Positions 35,225-42,947 of a stretch of 64,000 nt of DNA are shown piece by piece. The stretch spans positions 94,157 through 158,156 of the forward strand of contig JACPIF010000001.1 in assembly GCA_016188215.1 (NCBI GenBank), in the 5' to 3' direction. Positions within the stretch are counted from its first letter, which is position 1, and the number at the start of each line of letters is the position of its first letter. Under the pieces are notes generated by a model that ran no database searches, was not told the DNA's origin, and saw only the letters and a list, made by a program, of their open reading frames with translations. Position numbers and translations under genes: made by a program. This DNA is from Candidatus Woesearchaeota archaeon (GTDB lineage Archaea; Nanobdellota; Nanobdellia; Woesearchaeales; JACPIF01).

Positions 35225-35782
35225 TTACAGATTAAAGAACTGGCCAATTCCTAATATGATAAATATTAAAGCTGCAATAATATCTATAGTTCGCTTTTTA
35301 CTAATTAATCCAGCAACTAATTTACCTATAAAGATAGATACTAATGAAAACAGAGCCAAGGCTATAATAATCCCGATAAACACAAAAAATGGATTAAATT
35401 GTGCAGCAAACAACCCTGTGGCTATCTGGCTTTTATCACCCCACTCTGTGATAAATACAAGAAAAAACCCTGCTAAAAAGGGATTAACCAGCTCAGTCTT
35501 ATTTCTTTCTTCTTTTTTCAGATGCAACAGCATAAATACCCCTAAAGTGATAAATATAATTCCAGCCAGGATCTTAACATAAATTACAGGAATTATATTC
35601 TTTAAAACATTCCCCAGAATAACTGCTATACCATCAACTATAACAAATGCCAGCATTAAACCCAGGAATAATTGCAAGTGATTCTTGCTTTTTGAGCCTA
35701 GACTGATAATAGCAAGTTGGGTCTTATCACCTATCTCTGCAATGCTAATAGCTATAAATGGCACAAGAATATCTTGTATCAT
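35225..35782 (-). CDS. GDT1/TMEM165 (UPF0016) family cation transporter
   Basis: A 185-residue membrane protein with two repeats, each carrying the family E-x-G-D-[KR]-[TS] motif: AEIGDKTQLA near residue 15 and TEWGDKSQIA near 111. Family members transport Mn2+ and/or Ca2+, usually outwards. The full two-repeat length is kept, with six predicted helices. The start codon lies three bases from the end of the upstream PIN-ATPase gene (35786), so the two may be co-transcribed. Confidence 0.9.
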   Translation of the reverse strand: MIQDILVPFIAISIAEIGDKTQLAIISLGSKSKNHLQLFLGLMLAFVIVDGIAVILGNVLKNIIPVIYVKILAGIIFITLGVFMLLHLKKEERNKTELVNPFLAGFFLVFITEWGDKSQIATGLFAAQFNPFFVFIGIIIALALFSLVSIFIGKLVAGLISKKRTIDIIAALIFIILGIGQFFNL

Positions 35783-35785
35783 AAA

Positions 35786-37633
35786 CTAAACCCTCAGCTC
35801 AACCTGCTCTCCCCTTTTCAGGGCGCCTGCGAGCATGTTTCCTATCTTGTTCTTCTTCTTGATTTTTACAGTGCCTGAGGAGCCTGCCTTGACAGTCAAT
35901 AAATACTCGCCGCCAACGTATACATGGATATCCTTGCCCTGCATGTTGTGGCCCAGGCTGAATTCCATGCTCTTGTTGCTCTGCTGCATGTTGAACTTCA
36001 CAGGCTGGCTTCCTTTCTCACCTGGCTGCCGGGGGGCATCCTCCAATGCACGGATATCAATTGACATGCCGATGCTCTTCTCTATCTCACCGATGGTCTT
36101 GCCCTGCTTCCCTATAATCCGGGAGATGTCTTCCTCTGGAACATACACTATGCATTTATGATCACTAACAACTTCTACCTTTGTATCTCTCACCATTTTC
36201 CTGAACACGTCTTCAATAGCTCTTGATGCAAGCTGCCTGCTTGGAGTCAGGCTTGCATGAGCTGCTTTGACAGGTATAACAACTGTCTCTTCTCCATATG
36301 AATAGAGCTCGTATTCAATCTTTCCAGTCTCAAAATCAGTCACTACGACCACTGGCCTTGCAAGATCTGCTTCAGTCATTCCAGTTGGAACTTTAACAGT
36401 CATCTCAAGGCTGAGAACCTTTCCTATAGCGCCTTTATTGATGAAAATGACTGTATCTATAACTTGAGGAATAACACCAAGCTCTATCCTACCGACAAAA
36501 CGCTGAATAGCATCTATGGGATTAGTTGCGTGCACGACACCTGCAAGACCTATACCGGAAAGCCGCAAATCAGCAAAGAGCTTGAAGTCTGCTGTATTCC
36601 TCATTTCATCAAAAATAGTATAGTCTGGCCGTGATAACAGCAGTATGTCATGTATCTCCTGAGCATCTCCATGAGATATTGCGTACTGCGTTATATTATC
36701 AGGCAGGATAAGGTCACGAGGGGCTTCTACTGTCTTAACTATTTTGCCAAGGCTTGCGTAGTGCTCAGCTAATGCCTGCGCCATCGTACTTTTGCCCATC
36801 CCCGGAGCCCCCGCTATCAGTATACCTTCTGCCTGCTGTTCTATTCTGGACCTCAGCTTCTCTGAAAGCTGGTAATCTTCCATTGAAAGCTTCTTTACCG
36901 GCCTTACCGCGGTAATCTCCCAACCGTCCGAAAATGGCGGTTTTGTGATAACAATCCTGTAAGGCCCGAGCTGCACGATGGTTGAGCCTGGCCTTTCTAT
37001 CTCAATAAAGCCATCCTTGCGGATGCCTGCCTCTTCAATGATTTCAGTGCTGATTTCCTGGATTAAATCTCTATCGAGTTCCTTATTGCCAACTGCTGTA
37101 AACTGCCAGTTTCCAGGGGTGCCTTTCTTGGCGTATGGCAGCACATTCTCGCGCAAATGGACTGACATTGTTGTCTCGTCAAAGTATTCTTCCAGCTTGA
37201 GGCGCTTGTGGAGCTGCTCTACTTTGAAGAATATGAAATCCATTCCCTTGGCTTCTGCTATCTTTGCCTGGATCTTGTCTGCTGTGAATAATGTGGCGCC
37301 TTCCTCAAATGCAAGGTCGCGTATTAATGCGTCTATCTCGCCTAGATTAGCATACTTGATTTCCCCTGCAGTAGGTTTCCTGCCCTTGAACTCAATCTTA
37401 ATGTCATGCTTGTCAGCAACATGCCTGATTTTCCTTATCTCTTCCAGGCCGAGGTAGCCGATTGCCTTGTCCAGGTTTGCCTGGTGCTCAAGCTCCGAGA
37501 TGACTGCCTCATGGATAATTATGGTTTCAGGCAAGAATTCCTGCTCTTCTATCTTCTGAGAGACAAGCCCTTCTATTATCACGGAAGTGTCCGGAACTAA
37601 TTTCTCCATCTGTCTTGCTGTTTTCCTATTCAT
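35786..37633 (-). CDS. PIN-domain / secretion-type ATPase / KH-domain protein (COG1855-like)
   Basis: About 615 residues in three parts. An N-terminal PIN-like domain (LVPDTSVIIEG, acidic residues continuing to about 150) is followed by a GspE/PilT-type ATPase core with Walker A GAPGMGKST near 270-278 and FDEMRNTADF near 345. A C-terminal KH domain (VPEEDISRIIGKQGKTIGEI near 520-540) and a small basic beta domain complete it. The combination is the widespread archaeal COG1855 ATPase; its role, possibly in RNA or ribosome handling, is unsettled. I start at ATG 37633, about 26 nt from atttataaaag, rather than the frame's far upstream ATG. Confidence 0.88.
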   Translation of the reverse strand: MNRKTARQMEKLVPDTSVIIEGLVSQKIEEQEFLPETIIIHEAVISELEHQANLDKAIGYLGLEEIRKIRHVADKHDIKIEFKGRKPTAGEIKYANLGEIDALIRDLAFEEGATLFTADKIQAKIAEAKGMDFIFFKVEQLHKRLKLEEYFDETTMSVHLRENVLPYAKKGTPGNWQFTAVGNKELDRDLIQEISTEIIEEAGIRKDGFIEIERPGSTIVQLGPYRIVITKPPFSDGWEITAVRPVKKLSMEDYQLSEKLRSRIEQQAEGILIAGAPGMGKSTMAQALAEHYASLGKIVKTVEAPRDLILPDNITQYAISHGDAQEIHDILLLSRPDYTIFDEMRNTADFKLFADLRLSGIGLAGVVHATNPIDAIQRFVGRIELGVIPQVIDTVIFINKGAIGKVLSLEMTVKVPTGMTEADLARPVVVVTDFETGKIEYELYSYGEETVVIPVKAAHASLTPSRQLASRAIEDVFRKMVRDTKVEVVSDHKCIVYVPEEDISRIIGKQGKTIGEIEKSIGMSIDIRALEDAPRQPGEKGSQPVKFNMQQSNKSMEFSLGHNMQGKDIHVYVGGEYLLTVKAGSSGTVKIKKKNKIGNMLAGALKRGEQVELRV

Positions 37634-37691
37634 GCCATTATAGAACCCTGTTTCTTTTATAAATATTGTTCTTGATAAAGTTATATCCTTT

Positions 37692-39665
37692 CTATAAGGA
37701 GTTGAAGCTGAGCAGTCTATTAAAGAACAGCAGTATCTTCTGCATAAAAGTGACATCAACCAGCTCAATGGCAGCGCTCTCTGAAGTGCTGTATTCCTTA
37801 CCGCGAGAATCCTGGTAACCTATGCTTAGAGTGATTGTATTATTTCCCTCTTTCAAGTCCCTGCCCCTAACATTTATCCTGTATTGGACGGATCTGTCAA
37901 GGGGGCCAAGCTCTACTTTGCGGTGCATAGGGCCGTCTATGAGCAATTCTGCATTCTTTGGGTTGGATGCAGAGCTCTTGTCAATGACAAAGACAAGCTC
38001 AAACTCATCTGCATAGCGCACTTGTTCAGGATATCTTAGATCCTTTATATCTATTCTTGGGAGATCAAGGACATTTACGGGAATAAGCACTGATTCAGAG
38101 CCGCCATTATAGGACAAGGTTACAGGGATCTGTTTGTTGCCAGGCGCAGCCTTGAAAGGGAATGCAACATCCTGCTGCTGATTGATAGACAAGGCAACAG
38201 GCCTGCAATCCTGCTGCAGGCATGCCTTTGCATTTACGCTTGAGGTTCCCTTATTCCTGATGCTGCACGCAACTTGAGCCTGCTCATCACTGTAAAATTC
38301 AGCTTTCTGGATTGAGCACTTGAAATCAAACTTTGTGGCATATACCTTAGCATCCTGCTGCTGCCGCGCCTGGATTATTGCCTCCATCTCCTCCCTGCTG
38401 TTGTATTGCCCTCTTCCAGAAGCCTCAAACATGCTTTTGCCACTCTCATTTTTTACAGTAGATACCCTGAAGGGAAATGTGTATATGTATTTCTCATCAA
38501 GTCCCGGAACCTGGACCAGCCAGAACAATGCACGCGTCTCCTTGGGCTTTAATACAACCTGCTGCCGCTGCTCTCCTATGGCCTTAACTTCAGCCGGCTT
38601 ATCAAAGGCAAGCTCAGTTGAGATATAGTAATCCTCAAGATTCTGCACTTCAGCTATGATGATGTTGTAGCCATTAAAAGCAACATGATCTGTGAAAGGG
38701 TATGCCTTGATTGCAAGCTCTTCTGCAAATTCACTGCCTGCAGCTTTTGGAATCACCTTGAAGCTTATCTTTTCAGTCTGGACATCAACATTAAAGCTGC
38801 GCCACTCATATTTTGAGGAAGTTGTTGAGGCATCTACGCTCTCCTTGAGCTTGATGTGCGAGCCGTCTACAAAACCTATTTCGCCATAAGTGACATCATA
38901 TGGAACCCAGCCGTAGCCTGGGAAATAAAGCTCTGCCCATGCGTGCGGGCCCCAGTCATTAATATTGTTGTAGTTAGTGTATGCCTCCCCTGAGATGTAC
39001 TTTGCAGGTATCCCTAAAGAGCGGGCCATGGCTATGAACAATGCTGTTAATTCATCGCATACGCCTTCTCTATTGGTTAACACCCAGGATGCTTTCTGGC
39101 TTACGTTTTCAGTTAATGTGTCAAGGGTGTAGTTTACATTGGTCTTTGTCCATGTTGCAAGCTTATGCGCAACGCTGAACAGGTCATCATCTCCTTCAGC
39201 AAGCTGCGAAGCTAGTTTGATGATAGCCCTGTTGCCTGAGTCTATTATCTCACTCGGCTCAAGATAGGGCTTAATCTCTCCTGGCAAATCATCTGCGTCA
39301 ATCGGAAAATAAACCTTGGACTTTACCTTCACCGGAATATTATCAATCCTGATTGTTGCGTCCACGCTGAAAGGCAATGTGCTTGTGCCTGGAGCATGCC
39401 ATTCAAATGTTATGGCTTCACCGGTTATTGGTGCATTCGGTGTCGCCTTTATTGATTCAATATGCTGCTTATCACCTTCCTTTGGAAAGTAAAATAAGGT
39501 GGCCTTGACATAGTCTATCTCGCTCCTGGATGAAGAGCTTATCAGGCTGATGTTGGAGCTGGTCTGCACATCATAGGTTATTTCCTCGTTCTTGTAATAG
39601 AAGTTGTCTTCTGCTAATGCTATTGGGAGGATGAGCAATACTGCTAAAATCAAGCTAAAGCGCAT
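37692..39665 (-). CDS. Secreted transglutaminase-like surface protein
   Basis: A 657-residue exported protein: signal peptide (MRFSLILAVLLILPIALAED), an N-terminal beta domain, then a transglutaminase-like core with Cys in EGVCDELTALFIAMARSLGI (near 203), His in WGPHAWAELYFPGYGW (near 242) and Asp in VPYDVTYGE (near 258). This Cys-His-Asp triad is complete. Beta modules of NEW3/CARDB style and a hydrophobic C-terminal segment follow. Such proteins may crosslink or cleave peptide bonds in surface material. It is a single gene with a large gap to nothing else on its strand; the PIN-ATPase start is 58 nt downstream. Given the many surface proteins nearby, an envelope role is plausible. Confidence 0.82.
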   Translation of the reverse strand: MRFSLILAVLLILPIALAEDNFYYKNEEITYDVQTSSNISLISSSSRSEIDYVKATLFYFPKEGDKQHIESIKATPNAPITGEAITFEWHAPGTSTLPFSVDATIRIDNIPVKVKSKVYFPIDADDLPGEIKPYLEPSEIIDSGNRAIIKLASQLAEGDDDLFSVAHKLATWTKTNVNYTLDTLTENVSQKASWVLTNREGVCDELTALFIAMARSLGIPAKYISGEAYTNYNNINDWGPHAWAELYFPGYGWVPYDVTYGEIGFVDGSHIKLKESVDASTTSSKYEWRSFNVDVQTEKISFKVIPKAAGSEFAEELAIKAYPFTDHVAFNGYNIIIAEVQNLEDYYISTELAFDKPAEVKAIGEQRQQVVLKPKETRALFWLVQVPGLDEKYIYTFPFRVSTVKNESGKSMFEASGRGQYNSREEMEAIIQARQQQDAKVYATKFDFKCSIQKAEFYSDEQAQVACSIRNKGTSSVNAKACLQQDCRPVALSINQQQDVAFPFKAAPGNKQIPVTLSYNGGSESVLIPVNVLDLPRIDIKDLRYPEQVRYADEFELVFVIDKSSASNPKNAELLIDGPMHRKVELGPLDRSVQYRINVRGRDLKEGNNTITLSIGYQDSRGKEYSTSESAAIELVDVTFMQKILLFFNRLLSFNSL

Positions 39666-39702
39666 ACTTTATGATTGACTAAGAGGCTATATAAGCCTTT
39701 TC

Positions 39703-40008
39703 TTACCTTAATTCTTTTTCTATTCTTCTAAAATATCTTTCCAAATCCTTATAGCCTCTTGACCTGTCAAGAATAAAGCATAAAAATACAATGTTTCCTA
39801 GGACAATGTAAACTAATCTCTTAGCCTCTGCCTTATGGCTTAATTTTATACTAAATACATGGCTGTAAGATTCCGTGTTTACCTTTTTATACCTGAAAGG
39901 GTTTATCTTAAGAAGCTCTTTCTTGTCAAAGATTATTCTTTTAGTTTTCTCATCATAGTCCTTTACCTGCTCCAGAAGAAATTTTGTTGTCCTTATCTCA
40001 AACATCAT
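39703..40008 (-). CDS. RelE/ParE-superfamily toxin
   Basis: A 101-residue protein with RelE/ParE-like layout: a charged N-terminal helix (FLLEQVKDYDEKTKRIIFDK), a beta segment containing YSHVFSIKLSHKAEAKRLVYIVLGN and a terminal FILDRSRGYKDLERY. Toxins of this fold cleave mRNA on the ribosome or block gyrase. It overlaps the antitoxin stop by four bases, indicating coupling. AT-rich composition suggests horizontal movement. Confidence 0.72.
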   Translation of the reverse strand: MMFEIRTTKFLLEQVKDYDEKTKRIIFDKKELLKINPFRYKKVNTESYSHVFSIKLSHKAEAKRLVYIVLGNIVFLCFILDRSRGYKDLERYFRRIEKELR

Positions 40009-40268
40009 GACAATAAAGCCTTATTCAGGATTTTCTCGCTAACAATCTGCCTTTTGCCCTTAAAAGTCACGTCTATAAATTTCTCTATCAGCGCTATCTC
40101 CTTTGGAGTCAATTCCTCATCATGCCCCCTGTCGCTGAAAAACACTTTTTCCCTAATAGCCTCTGTGGCCAATTCCTGCACGTTCCTAAATCCAAACCTT
40201 TTTGCATATTCCTCAGCCGCTGCCTGCAAATTTTTGGACAGGGTCAGGTTTATCTGCTTATATACCAT
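40005..40268 (-). CDS. Antitoxin with ribbon-helix-helix-like N-terminus
   Basis: An 87-residue protein beginning KQINLTLSKNLQAAAEEYAKR, a short beta strand and helix arrangement like ribbon-helix-helix antitoxins. A helical C-terminal half would wrap the toxin encoded next, with which it overlaps by four bases. Upstream, ttaaatactaaaaag provides a TATA-like element. It probably represses its own operon. Confidence 0.7.
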   Translation of the reverse strand: MVYKQINLTLSKNLQAAAEEYAKRFGFRNVQELATEAIREKVFFSDRGHDEELTPKEIALIEKFIDVTFKGKRQIVSEKILNKALLS

Positions 40269-40402
40269 TTTATACTGAAAGATACTTTTTAGTATTTAAA
40301 CCTTTCTAAATTTATCAGGTTAGTTCCCAGTTTCCATGGGATTTTCATGGCTTATAGTGCCGAGGAAAGCGGTTTGCGGACGACATGCAGAACTCCCGCA
40401 AT

Positions 40403-40445
40403 CCTCATAAGCTTTATAAACCATTTATAATTCTAATTTACCTAT
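40403..40445 (+). promoter_or_regulatory. tRNA-Ser promoter
   Basis: A strong TATA box, gctttataaacc, at about 40408-40419 lies some 30 nt upstream of the first base of tRNA-Ser (40446). The gene is followed by a T-run (40649-40654) typical of archaeal termination. Confidence 0.6.
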
Positions 40446-40646
40446 GCCGAGGTCGCATAACCTGGTATTGCGCAGACCTAGTTAAAAGCTAGGGTGCAAG
40501 ATTGCTAAACCGGGTAAACATCCTGTCCCTTCGGGGGTTGTGGGTTCAAATCAGGTGCGAAATCACCTGGCACTTTAGGCGGGTTCGCTAATCGCTCACC
40601 CACCGGATTTGCTGGCTTTCCTCCTATGAAAGTCCCACCCTCGGCG
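40446..40646 (+). tRNA. tRNA-Ser (GCT anticodon) with three predicted introns
   Basis: Acceptor GCCGAGG (40446-40452) pairs with CCTCGGC (40639-40645); discriminator G (40646) fits archaeal tRNA-Ser. The variable arm TCCCTTCGGGGGTT (40526-40539) is type II. The anticodon arm becomes perfect, CAGGA-TTGCTAA-TCCTG, if 24 nt (40476-40499, position 29/30) and 12 nt (40508-40519, position 37/38) are removed. T stem GTGGG (40540-40544) and loop TTCAAA are separated from T and CCCAC (40634-40638) by 82 nt (about 40551-40632, position 59/60), which contain a CAGGTG/CACCTG hairpin. 201 minus 118 leaves 83 nt, the expected size. The two anticodon-arm introns are less certain than the T-arm one. Confidence 0.75.
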
Positions 40647-40659
40647 CCTTTTTTACTAT

Positions 40660-40769
40660 AGGAAATAACATTAATAATCATATATAATTCAGTTATTTCC
40701 TAATAAGCAAATCGCTAAAATTTAGGAAATCCATGATTTCCTAATATTAGGAATTGCATTCAATTCCTA
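40660..40769. repeat. Cluster of hairpins (TAGGAAATC family, locus 3)
   Basis: AGGAAATAAC (40660-40669) pairs with GTTATTTCCT (40692-40701). TTAGGAAATC-CAT-GATTTCCTAA (40722-40744) and TAGGAATTG-CATT-CAATTCCTA (40748-40769) follow as two adjacent perfect hairpins. The core stem is the same as at 16319 and 30649. They fill the gap between tRNA-Ser and the membrane gene at 40804. Confidence 0.65.
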
Positions 40770-40803
40770 TACATACGAAAATTAAAGCGATTTACTATAA
40801 CCA

Positions 40804-41421
40804 ATGGCCCTACCACATGCTGCATACGAGTTCCATAAATGGAAATCACAACTGCTCTGGTTTGATAAGATCCTGAGCATTCTTGTCATTCTTTTGCTGG
40901 GGCTGTTCAGGCCTGATTGGCTTCTTATAGCGGTTTTCTTCCTTATCATCCCATATTTAGTGCTGACAGAAAGAACACTCCTATTGCACCATCTTGTTGC
41001 AGCATTTTTTATATCGCTTCTCTGGATGGTTGTTGCCAGGGAAGAATATGCTTACAACACCGCTTTCATTACCATAGCCGGAATAAACCTGTATCCTTTG
41101 TTCTCATGGAGCGTAGGCCTTTTTACGCTCTATCTGTTGTATTCTCATTACGAGCATCTGCTACATAAACAAACCCTTTCTCACAAACTGCTCTTATTTA
41201 CTGGCATATACTGGCCGCTCCTCATATTTGCCGAGACGACTGCATACCACCTCTTTAACATAAGAAACCTTGCAACAGCAGCTTTTCCCGGTCTGCCCCT
41301 CTGCGATTGCATTCATGCTCCACTATGGATGCAGATAACCTATTTCATAATAGGCATAGTATTTTTTGTGATATGCTATGCACTGAAACTTGAGAATCCC
41401 CATCACAAGATCATAAAGTAG
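40804..41421 (+). CDS. Polytopic membrane protein of unknown function
   Basis: A 205-residue protein with about six transmembrane helices and a short basic C-terminus. Polar residues inside helices are few; an HHLV motif near 60 and a HYEHLLHKQTLSHK loop near 119-132 are histidine-rich and could bind metal, though that is speculation. CDC near 165 gives two nearby cysteines. No family recognised. The stop abuts the convergent pseudouridine synthase stop directly. The start is ATG 40804. Confidence 0.65.
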   Translation: MALPHAAYEFHKWKSQLLWFDKILSILVILLLGLFRPDWLLIAVFFLIIPYLVLTERTLLLHHLVAAFFISLLWMVVAREEYAYNTAFITIAGINLYPLFSWSVGLFTLYLLYSHYEHLLHKQTLSHKLLLFTGIYWPLLIFAETTAYHLFNIRNLATAAFPGLPLCDCIHAPLWMQITYFIIGIVFFVICYALKLENPHHKIIK

Positions 41422-42126
41422 TTATACGTTTCTTGGATTAATAACCATGAATTCCCCTTCTTTCAAGTGCTGCAACCCTATTCTTCCGATAGCTATGCGC
41501 TTTAAGCTCGTGGCTTCATACCCCAATGCCTTAAACATCAGCCTAATCTGGCGCTTCCTGCCTTCAGTGATGCCTATAACTAATTTGTTTCCTTTGGCTG
41601 AGTAGACATTAGCTTTTGCAGTGTATGTCTCGTCCTCAGCCTTGACCAAAACACCTTGCTTTACCTTTTGTATGTCCTGCTCCTGGATTGCCTTATCCAG
41701 CGTTGCTTCATACCTCTTAATCACATTGCCAGGGCTCATCAGCCTGTGGATAAAGCTGCCGTCATTGGTTGCAATCATCAGTCCAGAGGTATCTACATCT
41801 AACCTGCCGGCAAGGGCAAGGCTGTTGAGGATTTTCTTATCTGCCTTGCCTTTCAATAGATCCAGGACAAATGGCCTCTTCTGGTAGTCATTCTTCTGCG
41901 AGACGTAGCCCAGAGGCTTATTTATTGCATAGTAGACAAAATCCAGCGGCTGCACCGGCTTATCATTATACGTCACTTGCCTGGTGTTGGGATTGAACTG
42001 GAATTTTGGGCGGGTAACTTTCCTGCCGTCAATCTTTACCTTGCCTTTCTTCAACGCTCTTAGGATCTCTTTCCTGTTGCCGAACAGCCCGGATTGCGCA
42101 AGGTATTGGTAGAGGTTTTGTTTCAT
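41422..42126 (-). CDS. RsuA/RluB-family pseudouridine synthase
   Basis: A 234-residue enzyme with an N-terminal S4-like RNA-binding segment (QYLAQSGLFGNRKEILRALKKGKVKIDG) and the RsuA-type catalytic core: AINKPLGYVS near 88-97, LAGRLDVDTSGLMIAT near 123-138 with the catalytic Asp in RLDVDTSG, and ITEGRKRQIRLMFKALGY near 189-206. It converts specific uridines in rRNA or related RNA to pseudouridine. This subfamily is characteristic of bacteria, while archaea mostly rely on guide RNAs and TruB/Pus10-type enzymes, so horizontal gain from bacteria is likely. Single gene, convergent with a membrane protein gene. Confidence 0.9.
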   Translation of the reverse strand: MKQNLYQYLAQSGLFGNRKEILRALKKGKVKIDGRKVTRPKFQFNPNTRQVTYNDKPVQPLDFVYYAINKPLGYVSQKNDYQKRPFVLDLLKGKADKKILNSLALAGRLDVDTSGLMIATNDGSFIHRLMSPGNVIKRYEATLDKAIQEQDIQKVKQGVLVKAEDETYTAKANVYSAKGNKLVIGITEGRKRQIRLMFKALGYEATSLKRIAIGRIGLQHLKEGEFMVINPRNV

Positions 42127-42182
42127 GCTATCCGGAGAGGCAGCAATCTTTATAAATGCTCAGCCTTTTCAGGGAATTATAT

Positions 42183-42283
42183 AGCGGGGTAGGGCAGCCA
42201 GGAGTGCCCGATGGGCTCATAACGTATTTTAATTAAATACGCCGGAAACCCATAGGTCATCAGTTCAAATCTGATCCCCGCTA
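42183..42283 (+). tRNA. Initiator tRNA-Met (CAT) with one 26-nt intron
   Basis: Acceptor AGCGGGG (42183-42189) pairs with CCCCGCT (42276-42282), A73 at 42283, no CCA. The A1-T72 pair and the GGG/CCC pairs at the base of the anticodon loop mark an archaeal initiator. D arm GGGC...GCCC, anticodon arm ATGGG-CTCATAA-CCCAT, variable AGGTC, T arm ATCAG-TTCAAAT-CTGAT. A 26-nt intron sits at 37/38 and contains a CGTATTT/AAATACG hairpin. 101 minus 26 gives 75 nt. The unit is flanked by AT-rich sequence. Confidence 0.92.
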
Positions 42284-42365
42284 TCAGGGGCTAAGAAGCA
42301 CTTCTCTTAGCCTCACTTTTCTTTAAATAATAAACTATAAATAGCCATTAGTATTCCTTAATACA

Positions 42366-42884
42366 ATGACCAAAGGAAGATATACCAGACACACAGGAGG
42401 ATTATTTGAATTTGGACATACTGGGTATAACCTTAAAGATACAGCGTCTTCAAAAGAATTTAAGAGACTCTTGTACCTTTATTATAATAAACCTGAGGAA
42501 TATGCAAAGTTGCAAGAATTAGCAAAAAAAGAACTTATTAAAAAGCAAATTAGTTTAAGAAAGATACATTATGGAGAAAAAATTGATGCTAAAGAGCTAT
42601 CTCAACTTTTTAATGATTCTTTTTCTAAATTTATTAAGGAAACTAAAGATAAATCTGTGAGTCCTTGGTTAAAAGATTTCCAGTACAAAATCTTTGAATA
42701 TAGGGAGTATATTTTATATAAAGAGATGATCAGATTATTAGAAGAACTTGTTAATTTTATATTACTTCATAAATATAATGGTAAATTATTTAGCATTGGA
42801 AGATGGTTTTTACAGGAAACTGACAATTCTTTTAATACCTATATGCTACTTGATTTTCTTAATAGAGAAAATTCTAAAGATTAG
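42366..42884 (+). CDS. AT-rich protein of unknown function upstream of the DinD-like gene
   Basis: A 172-residue soluble, mostly helical, lysine-rich protein; no family recognised. A TATA-like aactataaatagcc about 30 nt upstream and ATG 42366 support a short-leader transcript. Composition is clearly more AT-rich than surrounding housekeeping genes, suggesting transfer. Its stop codon directly abuts the conserved 40-bp promoter of the DinD-like gene, so the two are separately controlled though adjacent. Confidence 0.6.
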   Translation: MTKGRYTRHTGGLFEFGHTGYNLKDTASSKEFKRLLYLYYNKPEEYAKLQELAKKELIKKQISLRKIHYGEKIDAKELSQLFNDSFSKFIKETKDKSVSPWLKDFQYKIFEYREYILYKEMIRLLEELVNFILLHKYNGKLFSIGRWFLQETDNSFNTYMLLDFLNRENSKD

Positions 42885-42924
42885 CCACTGGTCACTGGAC
42901 AACCCCTCGCGTGAGGTTTATAAA
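42885..42924 (+). promoter_or_regulatory. Conserved 40-bp promoter/operator module, copy B
   Basis: CCACTGGTCACTGG (42885-42898), spacer, CTCGCGTGAGG (42906-42916), TTTATAAA (42917-42924). It matches 30739-30700 on the minus strand over the same 40-bp length. The ATG at 42948 lies 24 nt after the TATA box, so the DinD-like message should be leaderless. Confidence 0.78.
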
Positions 42925-42947
42925 CTCAAAGTATTCTCCCATCTGAG

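Noticed and set aside
40473..40525. Alternative fold of the tRNA-Ser anticodon arm with a single 36-nt intron giving an AAA anticodon
   Set aside because: A34 is not used in archaeal tRNAs, AAA (Phe) does not fit a type II tRNA, and the GCT solution gives a perfect stem.
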